Shown piece after piece: positions 42,784-51,270 of a DNA stretch of 64,000 nt. The position numbers and the translations under genes are program-made. Position 1 is the first letter of the stretch. The number at the start of each line of letters is the position of its first letter. The stretch covers positions 62,001 through 126,000 of the forward strand of contig NZ_JAKWJQ010000003.1 in assembly GCF_022761015.1 (NCBI RefSeq), given 5' to 3'. The notes under the pieces were generated by a model, which saw nothing but the letters and a program-made list of their open reading frames with translations, was not told the origin of the DNA and made no database searches. The stretch is from Humibacter sp. RRB41. GTDB taxonomy: Bacteria > Actinomycetota > Actinomycetes > Actinomycetales > Microbacteriaceae.

Positions 42784-45705
42784 GTGCCAGGAAACAAGCT
42801 GGTCATCGTCGAGTCGCCGACCAAGGTCACCTCGATCAAGAAGTACCTGGGTGATGGCTACACGGTCGAGGCCTCGGTAGGACACATCCGCGATCTCATC
42901 GAGCCGAAGGACATCCCGGCGGAGAAGAAGCGCGGCGCCTTCGGGCAGTTCGGTGTCGACGTCGACAACGACTTCGAGCCGTATTACGTCGTGTCCGATC
43001 GAGCCCGCAAGACCGTCGCGAACCTGAAACGCGCTCTCAAAGACGCCGATGAGCTCTTGCTCGCCACTGATGAAGACCGCGAGGGCGAGGCCATCGCGTG
43101 GCATCTGCTCGAGGAGCTCAAGCCGAAGGTCCCCGTCAAGCGCATGGTGTTCCACGAGATCACCAAGGAGGCCATCGAGGCCGCTCGTGAGAACACGCGC
43201 GACCTCGACATGGCGCTCGTAGACGCACAGGAGACCAGGCGCATCCTGGACCGTCTCTACGGGTACGAGGTGTCACCCGTGCTCTGGCGCAAGGTGAGGC
43301 AGGGTCTCTCCGCCGGCCGGGTGCAGTCCCCTGCGACAAGGCTGATCGTCGATCGCGAGCGGGAGCGGATGGCGTTCGTCGCGGCATCCTATTGGGACCT
43401 GATCGCCCAGTTCGCGCCTGCGGCAGACGAGGCCGCCTTCGAGTCCAGGCTCGCGAGGGTCGACGGCCAGAGGGTCGCCTCCGGTCGCGACTTCGACGAC
43501 CGCGGACAGCTCACCGGTAAGGCGACCGTCTTCGACGAGTCGTCCGCTCGAGCTCTCGCGGATGCCGTGATCGCACCGAGCACCACCGTCGTCGTCACGA
43601 AGCTGGAGACGAAGCCGTACTCGCGGCGCCCCGCCGCTCCGTTCACCACCTCGACCATGCAGCAGGAAGCGGCCCGCAAGCTGCGCTTCACCGCACGGCA
43701 GACGATGAGCGTCGCGCAGTCGCTGTACGAAAACGGCCACATCACCTACATGCGCACCGACTCGCCGTCGCTGTCCACGCAGGCGGTCAACGCTGCCAGG
43801 TCGCAGGCGACCGCCCTGTACGGGGCGGAGTCGATCCCCGACAAGCCGCGGGCGTACACGGGCAAGAGCAAGAACGCTCAGGAGGCTCACGAGGCGATCC
43901 GCCCCGCCGGCGAGTCCTGGCGTACGCCGGCGTCGATGGCATCCGTTCTGCACGGCAACGACCTGCGGCTGTACGAGTTGATCTGGAAGCGCACCGTTGC
44001 ATCTCAGATGGCCGACGCCAAGGGCCAGACCGCTTCGGTCACGATCGAGGCGGGTGTGCACACCGGGTCCCTCGACGGCACGATCGCCGAGTTCACCGCG
44101 AGCGGCACCGTGATCACGTTCCGCGGCTTCCTCCAGGCCTATGAAGAAGGACGCGACGAGGAGCGCAACGCGGATGCCGCGGCGTCCGACGCCAAGCTCC
44201 CTCCGCTGAAGGAGGGCCAGACGCTCCTCGTGCAGGACGTCGAGGCGAAAGGACACGAGACCACGCCGCCGCCGCGTTACACGGAGGCGAGCCTTGTCAA
44301 GCGACTCGAGGAGCTCGGTGTCGGGCGTCCGTCGACGTACGCGGCGATCATCTCGACCATCGTGGATCGCGGCTACGTGACGGCGCAGGGTCAGTCGCTC
44401 ATTCCGAACTGGATCGCCTTCGCTGTGGTCCGTCTGCTCGAGGATCACTTCGGCGACCTCGTGGAGTACGACTTCACGGCGGAACTGGAAGACGACCTGG
44501 ACCGCATCGCCGATGGCGAAGAGACCCGCGCGACCTGGCTGAAGGGCTTCTACTTCGGCAGCGACAGCCACCGCGGGTTGCGCACCGTCGTCGACAATCT
44601 GGGCGAGATCGATGCGAGGGAGATCAACTCCGTTCGCATCGCCGACGACATCACTCTGCGAATCGGCCGTTACGGTCCGTATCTCGAGGTGGCGGAACCG
44701 GGTGCTGCGGCGGATGCGACGCCGCGCCGGGTCAACATCCCGCCGGAGCTGGCGCCCGACGAACTCACCGTGGCGAAGGCGCGGGAGCTCATCGACGCGC
44801 CGGTGCAGTCCGACCGCGAGCTCGGCGTCAACCCCGACAACGGCAAGCTCGTCGTGGTCAAGGACGGTCGATTCGGCCCGTACGTCACCGAGGTCGACGC
44901 AGAGATCGCTCCGGTCGCAGACACGGTGGACATCACGGATGCCGTCGACGAGGTCGTCGACCTCGAGACCGGCGAGGTTGCGCCGGCGAAGAAGAAGAAG
45001 GCGAAGGCCGCGAAAGCGTCGAAGGCAGTCGAGAAACCTCGCACGGCATCCCTGTTCAAGAGCATGGACCCGGCCAGCATCGATCTCGACTCCGCGCTGA
45101 AGTTGCTCGATCTGCCGCGCACAGTCGGCGAAGATCCCGAGACCGGTGAGCCGATCCTCGCCCAGAACGGCCGATACGGTGCCTACCTCAAGAAGGGGGC
45201 GGACACCCGATCGCTGACCGGCGAAGACGCGATCTTCGACATCGACCTCGCAGGGGCTCTCGAGCTGTTCGCTCAGCCCAAGTACGGCGCGCGCCGGGCA
45301 TCGAACGCGCTCAAGGAGTTCGAGGCAGACCCCGTCAGCGGCAAGCCGATCAGGGTCAAGGACGGGCGGTTCGGCCCGTACGTCACCGACGGCGAGACGA
45401 ATGCGACGATCCCGCGCGGTGAGACCGTCGAAGAAGTCGACTTCAAGCGCGCGATACAGCTGCTCGCCGACAAGCGCGCCAAGGGTCCGGTGAAGCGTGG
45501 CGCTGGAACGAAGCGTCCTGCGGCCAAGACGACTGCCGCCAAGGCGAGCACGACGAAGACGACTGCGGCGAAAGCGACCGCGAAGACCAGCACGGCGAGG
45601 GCGACCGCGAAGACCACGACGGCCAGGAAGACCACAGCGGCCAAGGCCCCGGCACGCAAGGCCCCCGCACGCAAGGCCACCGGATCGAGCGGCGCGGAGT
45701 CGTGA
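42784..45705 (+). CDS. topA: DNA topoisomerase I
   Basis: A 973-residue type IA topoisomerase that relaxes negative supercoils. The TOPRIM domain opens KLVIVESPTKVTSIKKYLG and includes LATDEDREGEAIAWHLLEELKP; the active tyrosine is Tyr322 in ITYMRTDSPSLS. The C-terminal half has several topoisomerase C repeats, marked by (K)DGRFGPYVT, and ends in a lysine/threonine/alanine-rich tail (about 895-973) of the kind that binds DNA non-specifically in actinobacteria. Start GTG 42784 follows AAGGAG; the open frame to ATG 42733 is upstream of it and not needed. Its stop overlaps tmk. Confidence 0.97.
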   Translation: MPGNKLVIVESPTKVTSIKKYLGDGYTVEASVGHIRDLIEPKDIPAEKKRGAFGQFGVDVDNDFEPYYVVSDRARKTVANLKRALKDADELLLATDEDREGEAIAWHLLEELKPKVPVKRMVFHEITKEAIEAARENTRDLDMALVDAQETRRILDRLYGYEVSPVLWRKVRQGLSAGRVQSPATRLIVDRERERMAFVAASYWDLIAQFAPAADEAAFESRLARVDGQRVASGRDFDDRGQLTGKATVFDESSARALADAVIAPSTTVVVTKLETKPYSRRPAAPFTTSTMQQEAARKLRFTARQTMSVAQSLYENGHITYMRTDSPSLSTQAVNAARSQATALYGAESIPDKPRAYTGKSKNAQEAHEAIRPAGESWRTPASMASVLHGNDLRLYELIWKRTVASQMADAKGQTASVTIEAGVHTGSLDGTIAEFTASGTVITFRGFLQAYEEGRDEERNADAAASDAKLPPLKEGQTLLVQDVEAKGHETTPPPRYTEASLVKRLEELGVGRPSTYAAIISTIVDRGYVTAQGQSLIPNWIAFAVVRLLEDHFGDLVEYDFTAELEDDLDRIADGEETRATWLKGFYFGSDSHRGLRTVVDNLGEIDAREINSVRIADDITLRIGRYGPYLEVAEPGAAADATPRRVNIPPELAPDELTVAKARELIDAPVQSDRELGVNPDNGKLVVVKDGRFGPYVTEVDAEIAPVADTVDITDAVDEVVDLETGEVAPAKKKKAKAAKASKAVEKPRTASLFKSMDPASIDLDSALKLLDLPRTVGEDPETGEPILAQNGRYGAYLKKGADTRSLTGEDAIFDIDLAGALELFAQPKYGARRASNALKEFEADPVSGKPIRVKDGRFGPYVTDGETNATIPRGETVEEVDFKRAIQLLADKRAKGPVKRGAGTKRPAAKTTAAKASTTKTTAAKATAKTSTARATAKTTTARKTTAAKAPARKAPARKATGSSGAES

Positions 45706-46445
45706 CCGACGCGGCACCTCGGGCAGGCGATGCGATCCTCGAGCGCGGGCTCTTCATCACGTTCGAGGGCGGCGACGGTTCCGGAAAGTCGACCCAGGCA
45801 TCCCTTCTCTATCGGTACCTGATCGAGCAGGGGCTGACCGCGCTGCACACCAGGGAGCCGGGCGGCACGGATGTCGGCCACGAGATCCGTGAGTTGGTGC
45901 TGCACCACCGCGGCGACATCGTCCCCCGCGCCGAGGCACTGCTCTACGCGGCGGACCGCGCGCACCATGTCGCCACCGTCGTGCGACCCGCCCTCGAGGC
46001 CGGAACGATCGTGGTGCAGGACCGCTACCTCGACTCGTCCGTCGCCTACCAGGGCGTCGGGCGCGAACTCGACGCCGTCGAAGTGCGCGAGTTGTCGCTG
46101 TGGGCGACCCAGGGGCTGCTGCCCGACCTCACCGTGCTGCTCGACATCGACGAAGCGGACGCCCGAGCCCGCCTCGACGCCGCCAACAAGCGCTTCGACC
46201 GGTTGGAGGCTCAGGGCGCGGAGTTCCATGCGCGGGTGCGCACGGCGTTCCTGGCATTGGCAGAGGTGGAGAAGGACCGGTTCTTCGTGGTGAACGGCGC
46301 TGAACCCGCCGAAGCGCTCGCTACTCGGATCGCCGAACACGTGGACGGACTCCTCGCCCGTCACGGCGGCGCTGCAGGCGCGGGCGACGTTCCACGGGAC
46401 ACTGCCGCTGCCCCAGCGCACGGCACCGACACCCGTTCCCTGTAG
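45702..46445 (+). CDS. tmk: Thymidylate kinase
   Basis: A 247-residue dTMP kinase producing dTDP for DNA synthesis. Walker A is FEGGDGSGKST, the DRY motif is QDRYLDSSVAYQG, the LHTREPGGTDVG loop binds dTMP, and the lid region is around FDRLEAQGAEFHARVR. A 30-residue Ala-rich tail extends beyond the domain. GTG 45702 overlaps the topA stop (GTGA). It is translated before holB in a short operon of replication genes. Confidence 0.97.
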   Translation: MTDAAPRAGDAILERGLFITFEGGDGSGKSTQASLLYRYLIEQGLTALHTREPGGTDVGHEIRELVLHHRGDIVPRAEALLYAADRAHHVATVVRPALEAGTIVVQDRYLDSSVAYQGVGRELDAVEVRELSLWATQGLLPDLTVLLDIDEADARARLDAANKRFDRLEAQGAEFHARVRTAFLALAEVEKDRFFVVNGAEPAEALATRIAEHVDGLLARHGGAAGAGDVPRDTAAAPAHGTDTRSL

Positions 46446-46454
46446 CGTCGAAGC

Positions 46455-47642
46455 ATGCCTGTAGTTCAGACGTCGGTGTGGGACGACCTCACGGGGCAGC
46501 CGGAGGCGATCCGGACCTTGCGGGCGGCGGCTGACGGTACGGCATCCGCCGCCATGACGCACGCCTGGCTGATCACGGGCCCGCCGGGGTCTGGACGGTC
46601 GAATCTCGCCTTCGCGTTCGCCGCGGCGTTGCTCAGCCCGGCCGGCGCAGATGGCGATGAGGCGACGACGCGTGCGGTGCTCGCACGCACGCATCCGGAT
46701 CTGAGCATTCTGAGCACCGAGCGCGTCATCATCTCGATCGACGAGGTGCGCGCTCTGGTGTCGAGCTCGCAGTTCTCCCCGTCGGTCAGCCGCTTTCGCG
46801 TGATGATCATCGAGGATGCCGATCGGATGTCCGAGCGCACGTCCAACGTGCTGCTCAAGGCGCTCGAGGAGCCGCCGGAACGCACGGTCTGGATTCTGTG
46901 CGCGCCGAGCGATGCCGATCTGCTGCCGACGGTGCGGTCCAGGGTGCGCACGGTTCGCTTGCGCGTTCCGTCGGTCGCCGACGTCGCGGAACTGATCGAG
47001 CGACGCGATGGTGTGCCCGCCGATATCGCGGAGCGCGCCGCCAGGCACGCGCAGAGCCACATCGGCATGGCGCATCGACTCGCGACGAACGACGAGGCGC
47101 GCGAGAGACGCGAGGAGACGCTCGAAATCGCGCTGGGCATCCGCTCGGTCGCCGACGTCATTTCAGGGGCAGCCCGGCTCATCGAGGTCGCTGGCGCCGA
47201 CGCCAAGGCCATCACCGACGAAAGGGACGCCGAAGAGCGGGCCCACGCGCTGCAATCGCTCGGAGTGCACGAGGGCGGCACGGTGCCCATGCAGCTGCGC
47301 GGCCAACTGCGGCAGCTCGAGGACGACCAGAAACGCAGGGCGACGCGCAGCCTGCGCGACGGGATCGATCGCATCCTGACGGACCTGCTGTCGCTGTACC
47401 GGGACATCCTGGTGCTGCAACTCGGCGCGGGAATCGAGCTCGTGAACTCCGAGCTGGGGGAGCGGCTGCGCTCCTCGGCACGCACATCCACGGCCGCTCA
47501 GACCTTGGCGACCATGGATGCCATTCAAGAGGCCCGTGAGCGCATCGACGGCAACGTCGCACCCGCGCTCGCGATCGAGGCGATGCTCGTCGCGGCACGC
47601 AGACCGAGAAGCCCAGAGGGCGCTGAGAGGGAGATTCGATGA
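46455..47642 (+). CDS. holB: DNA polymerase III delta' subunit
   Basis: A 395-residue AAA+ clamp-loader subunit. The phosphate-binding loop is GPPGSGRSN, where the usual Lys is replaced by Arg, as fits a delta' subunit that does not need ATP hydrolysis. FRVMIIEDADRMSERTSNVLLKALEEPPERTVWIL and the sensor-1 region SRVRTVRLR are typical. The four cysteines of a zinc module seen in some clamp-loader proteins are absent. It lies 9 bp after tmk, and its end overlaps the peptidase gene by 4 bp (ATGA). Confidence 0.94.
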   Translation: MPVVQTSVWDDLTGQPEAIRTLRAAADGTASAAMTHAWLITGPPGSGRSNLAFAFAAALLSPAGADGDEATTRAVLARTHPDLSILSTERVIISIDEVRALVSSSQFSPSVSRFRVMIIEDADRMSERTSNVLLKALEEPPERTVWILCAPSDADLLPTVRSRVRTVRLRVPSVADVAELIERRDGVPADIAERAARHAQSHIGMAHRLATNDEARERREETLEIALGIRSVADVISGAARLIEVAGADAKAITDERDAEERAHALQSLGVHEGGTVPMQLRGQLRQLEDDQKRRATRSLRDGIDRILTDLLSLYRDILVLQLGAGIELVNSELGERLRSSARTSTAAQTLATMDAIQEARERIDGNVAPALAIEAMLVAARRPRSPEGAEREIR

Positions 47643-49171
47643 CGGCCAGGAGGCCCCACTGGTGGCGCACGGGCGCGGTCGTCGCGGTGGTCGCGGTGCT
47701 CGCTGCGACCCTGAGCGGATGCTTCCCCACGGCGAAACCTCCGGCGACGTCGACCCCGCATCCCGACAAGGTCTCCTCGGCGCTTGCGCCGTTCTACGGG
47801 CAGCGGATCAACTGGAGCACGTGCGGCTCGTTCCAGTGTGCCGACATCAACGCTCCACTCGATTGGGACAACCCGAGCAAGGGCAGCGTGAAACTGGCAC
47901 TGATCAGGCATTACGCCACTGGTAAGCGGCTCGGTTCGCTTCTGGTCAATCCCGGTGGTCCCGGTGGTTCCGGTGTGGACTTCGTGCGCGATTCCCTCAG
48001 CTACGCCGTCGACAAGAACCTGCAGGAGCACTACGACATCGTCGGATTCGATCCGCGTGGTGTCGGGGCGTCGAGCGCGGTGAAGTGTTACGACGCGAAG
48101 CAGATGGACTCCTATCTCTTCGGCATCACGCCCGGCATGCGCGGTTCGGATGCCTGGATCGCCGATTCGACGCGCGAGGCATCCGACTTCGCCGCGGCGT
48201 GCAAGGACAACACGGGCGCCCTGCTCGGCGAGGTCGGAACCACGAGCGCCGCGCGCGACCTCGATCTGATGCGCGCTGTGCTCGGTGACGCGAAGCTGAA
48301 CTACCTCGGGTACTCGTACGGCACGCTGCTCGGCGCCACCTACGCCGGCCTCTACCCGAAGCGCGTCGGGCGCATGGTGCTCGACGGGGCGCTCAATCCG
48401 GCATCGACGAACTTCCAGGTGAACCTCGGACAGTCCGAGGGGTTCGAGCAGGAGCTCCGCGCGTATCTGACCGACTGTCTCACGCGCAAGGGATGCCCGT
48501 TCTCCGGCTCGGTCGACAATGCGCTCTCGACGATCTCGAAGCTGCTGGCATCCCTCGACGCCAGTCCGATCCAGAACTCCGACGGCCGTGAACTCGGTGC
48601 CGACACCATGGTCACCGCGATCATCTACCCGCTCTACGACTCGACAGCCTGGAGTGCCCTCGACAAGCTGTTCGATGATGTGATGGCAGGCAGCGCCCGG
48701 GTGGCGTTCATCCTTGCCGATGGGTATTACGACAGGTCGTCGGACGGCACCTACTCCGACAATTCGACGGAGGCGTTCACCGCGATCAACTGCCTGGACT
48801 ACTCGGTGGATGCCGACCCGGCGACCATGCGCACGCAGGCCGCGGAACTGACCAAAGCTGCACCCGTGATCGGGCCGTACATGTCGTACGGCGACATCGG
48901 GTGCGCACAATGGCCGTACAAACCGACCCGCACCGAAGCGCCGATCCACGCCGCCGGGGCTGCGCCCATCCTCGTGGTCGGCACGACGGGCGATCCGGCG
49001 ACGCCGTATCAGTGGGCGAAAGCGCTGGCGAGCCAGCTCGACAGCGGGCACCTGATCACGTACCACGGGCACGGACACACGGCGTACAACAAGTCGAACT
49101 CGTGCGTGAACAACGCCGTCGACGGGTTCTTCGTGAGTGGGACCGTTCCGAAGACCGATCCGGAGTGCTGA
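47639..49171 (+). CDS. Secreted alpha/beta-hydrolase (tripeptidyl aminopeptidase-like), probable lipoprotein
   Basis: A 510-residue protein. The N-terminus has a basic region, a hydrophobic core and the lipobox LSGC (Cys27-28), so it is probably lipid-anchored outside the membrane. The alpha/beta-hydrolase fold has the oxyanion segment LLVNPGGPGGSG, nucleophile Ser in YLGYSYGTLLG, the Asp in VVGTTGDPATPYQWA and His in YHGHGHTAYN, and ends in the TAP-like C-terminal domain. Such enzymes remove peptides from amino ends; esterase activity is possible as well. It follows holB with a 4-bp overlap, an arrangement seen elsewhere in the family. Confidence 0.92.
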   Translation: MTARRPHWWRTGAVVAVVAVLAATLSGCFPTAKPPATSTPHPDKVSSALAPFYGQRINWSTCGSFQCADINAPLDWDNPSKGSVKLALIRHYATGKRLGSLLVNPGGPGGSGVDFVRDSLSYAVDKNLQEHYDIVGFDPRGVGASSAVKCYDAKQMDSYLFGITPGMRGSDAWIADSTREASDFAAACKDNTGALLGEVGTTSAARDLDLMRAVLGDAKLNYLGYSYGTLLGATYAGLYPKRVGRMVLDGALNPASTNFQVNLGQSEGFEQELRAYLTDCLTRKGCPFSGSVDNALSTISKLLASLDASPIQNSDGRELGADTMVTAIIYPLYDSTAWSALDKLFDDVMAGSARVAFILADGYYDRSSDGTYSDNSTEAFTAINCLDYSVDADPATMRTQAAELTKAAPVIGPYMSYGDIGCAQWPYKPTRTEAPIHAAGAAPILVVGTTGDPATPYQWAKALASQLDSGHLITYHGHGHTAYNKSNSCVNNAVDGFFVSGTVPKTDPEC

Positions 49172-49200
49172 ACGGCTGTACAAAACGGTTCGACGGCACT

Positions 49201-49215
49201 TTGCACTCACTGCAA
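49201..49215. promoter_or_regulatory. Inverted repeat before the TetR gene, candidate operator
   Basis: TTGCACTCACTGCAA has 5-bp arms TTGCA/TGCAA around CTCAC, the kind of short palindrome used by TetR-type repressors. It lies 10 bp before the regulator's GTG and overlaps an AATAAT -10-like stretch. Autorepression is inferred. Confidence 0.55.
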
Positions 49216-49225
49216 TAATGGAGGG

Positions 49226-49879
49226 GTGACCGTCGTAACCCCCTCCGACACCGTGCAGGGCGGGGTGCGTGAGCGCAAGCGGATCGCCACGCGCAACGCC
49301 ATCCAGCGTGCGGTGCTGACCCTTGCCCTGGAGCGAGGATTCGACGGTGTCACGGTCGAAGAGATCAGTCACGATGCGGGCATCTCGCCTCGCACGTTCT
49401 TCAACTACTTCCCGACCAAAGAGGCCGCCGTCATCGGCGACGTTCCGGCCACGCCTACTGAGCCGGCGATCGAGCGGTTCATCAACGCGGGACCTCGGCA
49501 GTCGCTGCTCGACGGCATCCGCGACCTGCTCCTCTCGTCGATCGACGACGCGCCCAACCCCCATGAAGCCGACATCGAGACGATGCGGCGCAAGCTGCTG
49601 CGCGAGCATCCCTATCTCTTCACGCTCCGCATGGCGAACATGCGTCAGCTCGAGCAGGAGCTGGTGGAGATCGCCGAGCAGCGTCTCGTTCGCGATGACC
49701 CGGCGCTGTCCCGTGACAAGGAGAGGCTGCACTCCAGGGCAAGGCTGGTGGCGTTCCTTGCGTTCGCCGCCATCAAACACGCCTGGTCGTGCTGGGCGGA
49801 GCACGGTGGCCGTGGCGCGCTCGACGATCGGCTCGTCGAGACGTTCGACGAGCTCGAGTCGCTGATCGAGAGTCGCTGA
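49226..49879 (+). CDS. TetR-family transcriptional regulator
   Basis: A 217-residue protein. The N-terminal TetR DNA-binding domain reads RIATRNAIQRAVLTLALERGFDGVTVEEISHDAGISPRTFFNYFPTKEAAVIGD; the rest is an all-helical ligand/dimer domain. GTG 49226 follows GGAGGG without the normal gap, so translation may start from a near-leaderless mRNA or from the GTG at 49253. A palindrome at 49201-49215 is its probable own operator. Target genes other than itself are not visible next to it; the next gene cluster begins with tRNA-Thr. Confidence 0.9.
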   Translation: MTVVTPSDTVQGGVRERKRIATRNAIQRAVLTLALERGFDGVTVEEISHDAGISPRTFFNYFPTKEAAVIGDVPATPTEPAIERFINAGPRQSLLDGIRDLLLSSIDDAPNPHEADIETMRRKLLREHPYLFTLRMANMRQLEQELVEIAEQRLVRDDPALSRDKERLHSRARLVAFLAFAAIKHAWSCWAEHGGRGALDDRLVETFDELESLIESR

Positions 49880-50029
49880 TACGGAGTCACTGATCTGGAG
49901 CCGCTGACGCATGATCACTGACGCAGCGTCGACGCTGCGCGCCCCACGTGCCGACGTCGTCCGAGATGGTCGGACGCGCACTCCTCATCCGGTAAGCTAG
50001 CTTGCTGTGTGCGCGGGCGATCGCGTCAC

Positions 50030-50102
50030 GCCGCCTTAGCTCAGTCGGCAGAGCGTCTCACTCGTAATGAGAAGGTCGTGGGTTCGATTCCCACAGGCGG
50101 CT
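50030..50102 (+). tRNA. tRNA-Thr (anticodon CGT)
   Basis: A complete cloverleaf: acceptor arms GCCGCCT and AGGCGGC with discriminator T, D arm GCTCAGTCGGCAGAGC, anticodon stem TCTCA/TGAGA with loop CTCGTAA giving CGT, and T arm GTGGGTTCGATTCCCAC. CCA is not encoded. A hairpin terminator follows at 50110-50139. Confidence 0.97.
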
Positions 50103-50109
50103 CGAAAGA

Positions 50110-50139
50110 GAAAGAGGGTCCCATGAGGGGCCCTCTTTC
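50110..50139 (+). terminator. tRNA-Thr terminator
   Basis: Stem GAAAGAGGGTCCC / GGGGCCCTCTTTC, one G-T pair, around the loop ATGA, starting eight bases after the tRNA. The right arm runs into TCTTTC, giving a weak U-rich end. Confidence 0.85.
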
Positions 50140-50220
50140 GTGCTCTTCGGTGGTTCGGCGGTGACGGGCTCAGTACTCTGGCGAGAGCGCGCACGCGCGG
50201 CGAATCAACCAGGGGGAGCG

Positions 50221-51213
50221 ATGAGCGAAATCGGATGGGGCATCCTGGGCACCGGTGGCATCGCCCACACCTTCACGAAGGATCTCGTCGATGACGGGCA
50301 CAGGATCGTCGCGGTCGGGTCGCGCACTCAGGAGCGAGCGGATGCCTTCGCCGACGAGTTCGACATCCACACGGCGTACGGCTCGTACGAAGACCTCGTC
50401 GCCGACCCCGACGTCGACATCGTCTACATCGCCACCCCGCATCCCGAGCACGCCGCTGGCGCCGAACTGGCGTTGAACGCCGGCAAACACGTGCTCGTCG
50501 AGAAGCCGTTCACGCTGAACGCCGCCGAGGCGGTCCGGGTCGTCGAACTGGCCGAGAGCAAGGGCTTGCTCGTGCTCGAGGCGATGTGGACCAGGTTCCT
50601 GCCGCACGTCGAGCGCATCCGCGAGCTGATCGCCGACGGCACGCTGGGACAGTTGCGGGAGTTCGCGGCGGACCACGAGCAACTGCTGCCGAGCGATCCG
50701 CAGCACCGCATCAACGCGCTCGAGTTGGGCGGCGGTGCGCTGCTCGACCTCGGCGTCTACCCGATCTCGTTCGCGTCGATGCTCTTCGGCGCGCCCGAGT
50801 CTGTGCAGGCATCCGCTCGCTTCGGCCCGACCGGCGCGGATGCCGCCACCGACGCCGTCTTCGGCTACGGTGATCGCGCGCTCGCGATCACTCGCTGCGC
50901 CCTCGACCTGCCCGGCACGAACACCGCGACGATTCTCGGAACGGATGCCCGCATCGAGATCGACTCCGTCTGGTACGCGCCGACGAGCTTCAGGGTGATC
51001 ACCCACGACGGCGAGGTGACGGAGGCGTACAAGACGCGCATCGTCGGCGGCGGCAAGCAGTTCCAGGCGCGTGAGGCCGAGCGGCTGATCGAAGCGGGAG
51101 AGACTGAGAGCCCGATCATGCCGCAGGCGGAATCGGTGTCGATCATGCGGACCATGGACGCCGTGCGGGAGCGCATCGGCCTGGTGTATCCGCAGGAGCG
51201 GCCCGGCGTCTGA
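50221..51213 (+). CDS. Gfo/Idh/MocA-family oxidoreductase
   Basis: A 330-residue NAD(P)-dependent sugar dehydrogenase-like protein. The Rossmann fold GWGILGTGGIAHTFTKDL starts the protein, EKPFTLNAAEA is the catalytic-Lys motif, and GGGALLDLGVYPISFASML with the downstream substrate-binding domain matches the trans-1,2-dihydrobenzene-1,2-diol dehydrogenase subgroup. ATG 50221 follows AGGGGGAGCG. It appears to be a single gene. The substrate is probably a cyclic polyol or sugar derivative and cannot be fixed from sequence. Confidence 0.93.
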   Translation: MSEIGWGILGTGGIAHTFTKDLVDDGHRIVAVGSRTQERADAFADEFDIHTAYGSYEDLVADPDVDIVYIATPHPEHAAGAELALNAGKHVLVEKPFTLNAAEAVRVVELAESKGLLVLEAMWTRFLPHVERIRELIADGTLGQLREFAADHEQLLPSDPQHRINALELGGGALLDLGVYPISFASMLFGAPESVQASARFGPTGADAATDAVFGYGDRALAITRCALDLPGTNTATILGTDARIEIDSVWYAPTSFRVITHDGEVTEAYKTRIVGGGKQFQAREAERLIEAGETESPIMPQAESVSIMRTMDAVRERIGLVYPQERPGV

Positions 51214-51270
51214 GAGTGTTCACCTCTGCGGGGACGTGTGCTCACAGGTGGGATCAGTACACTCATCCGA

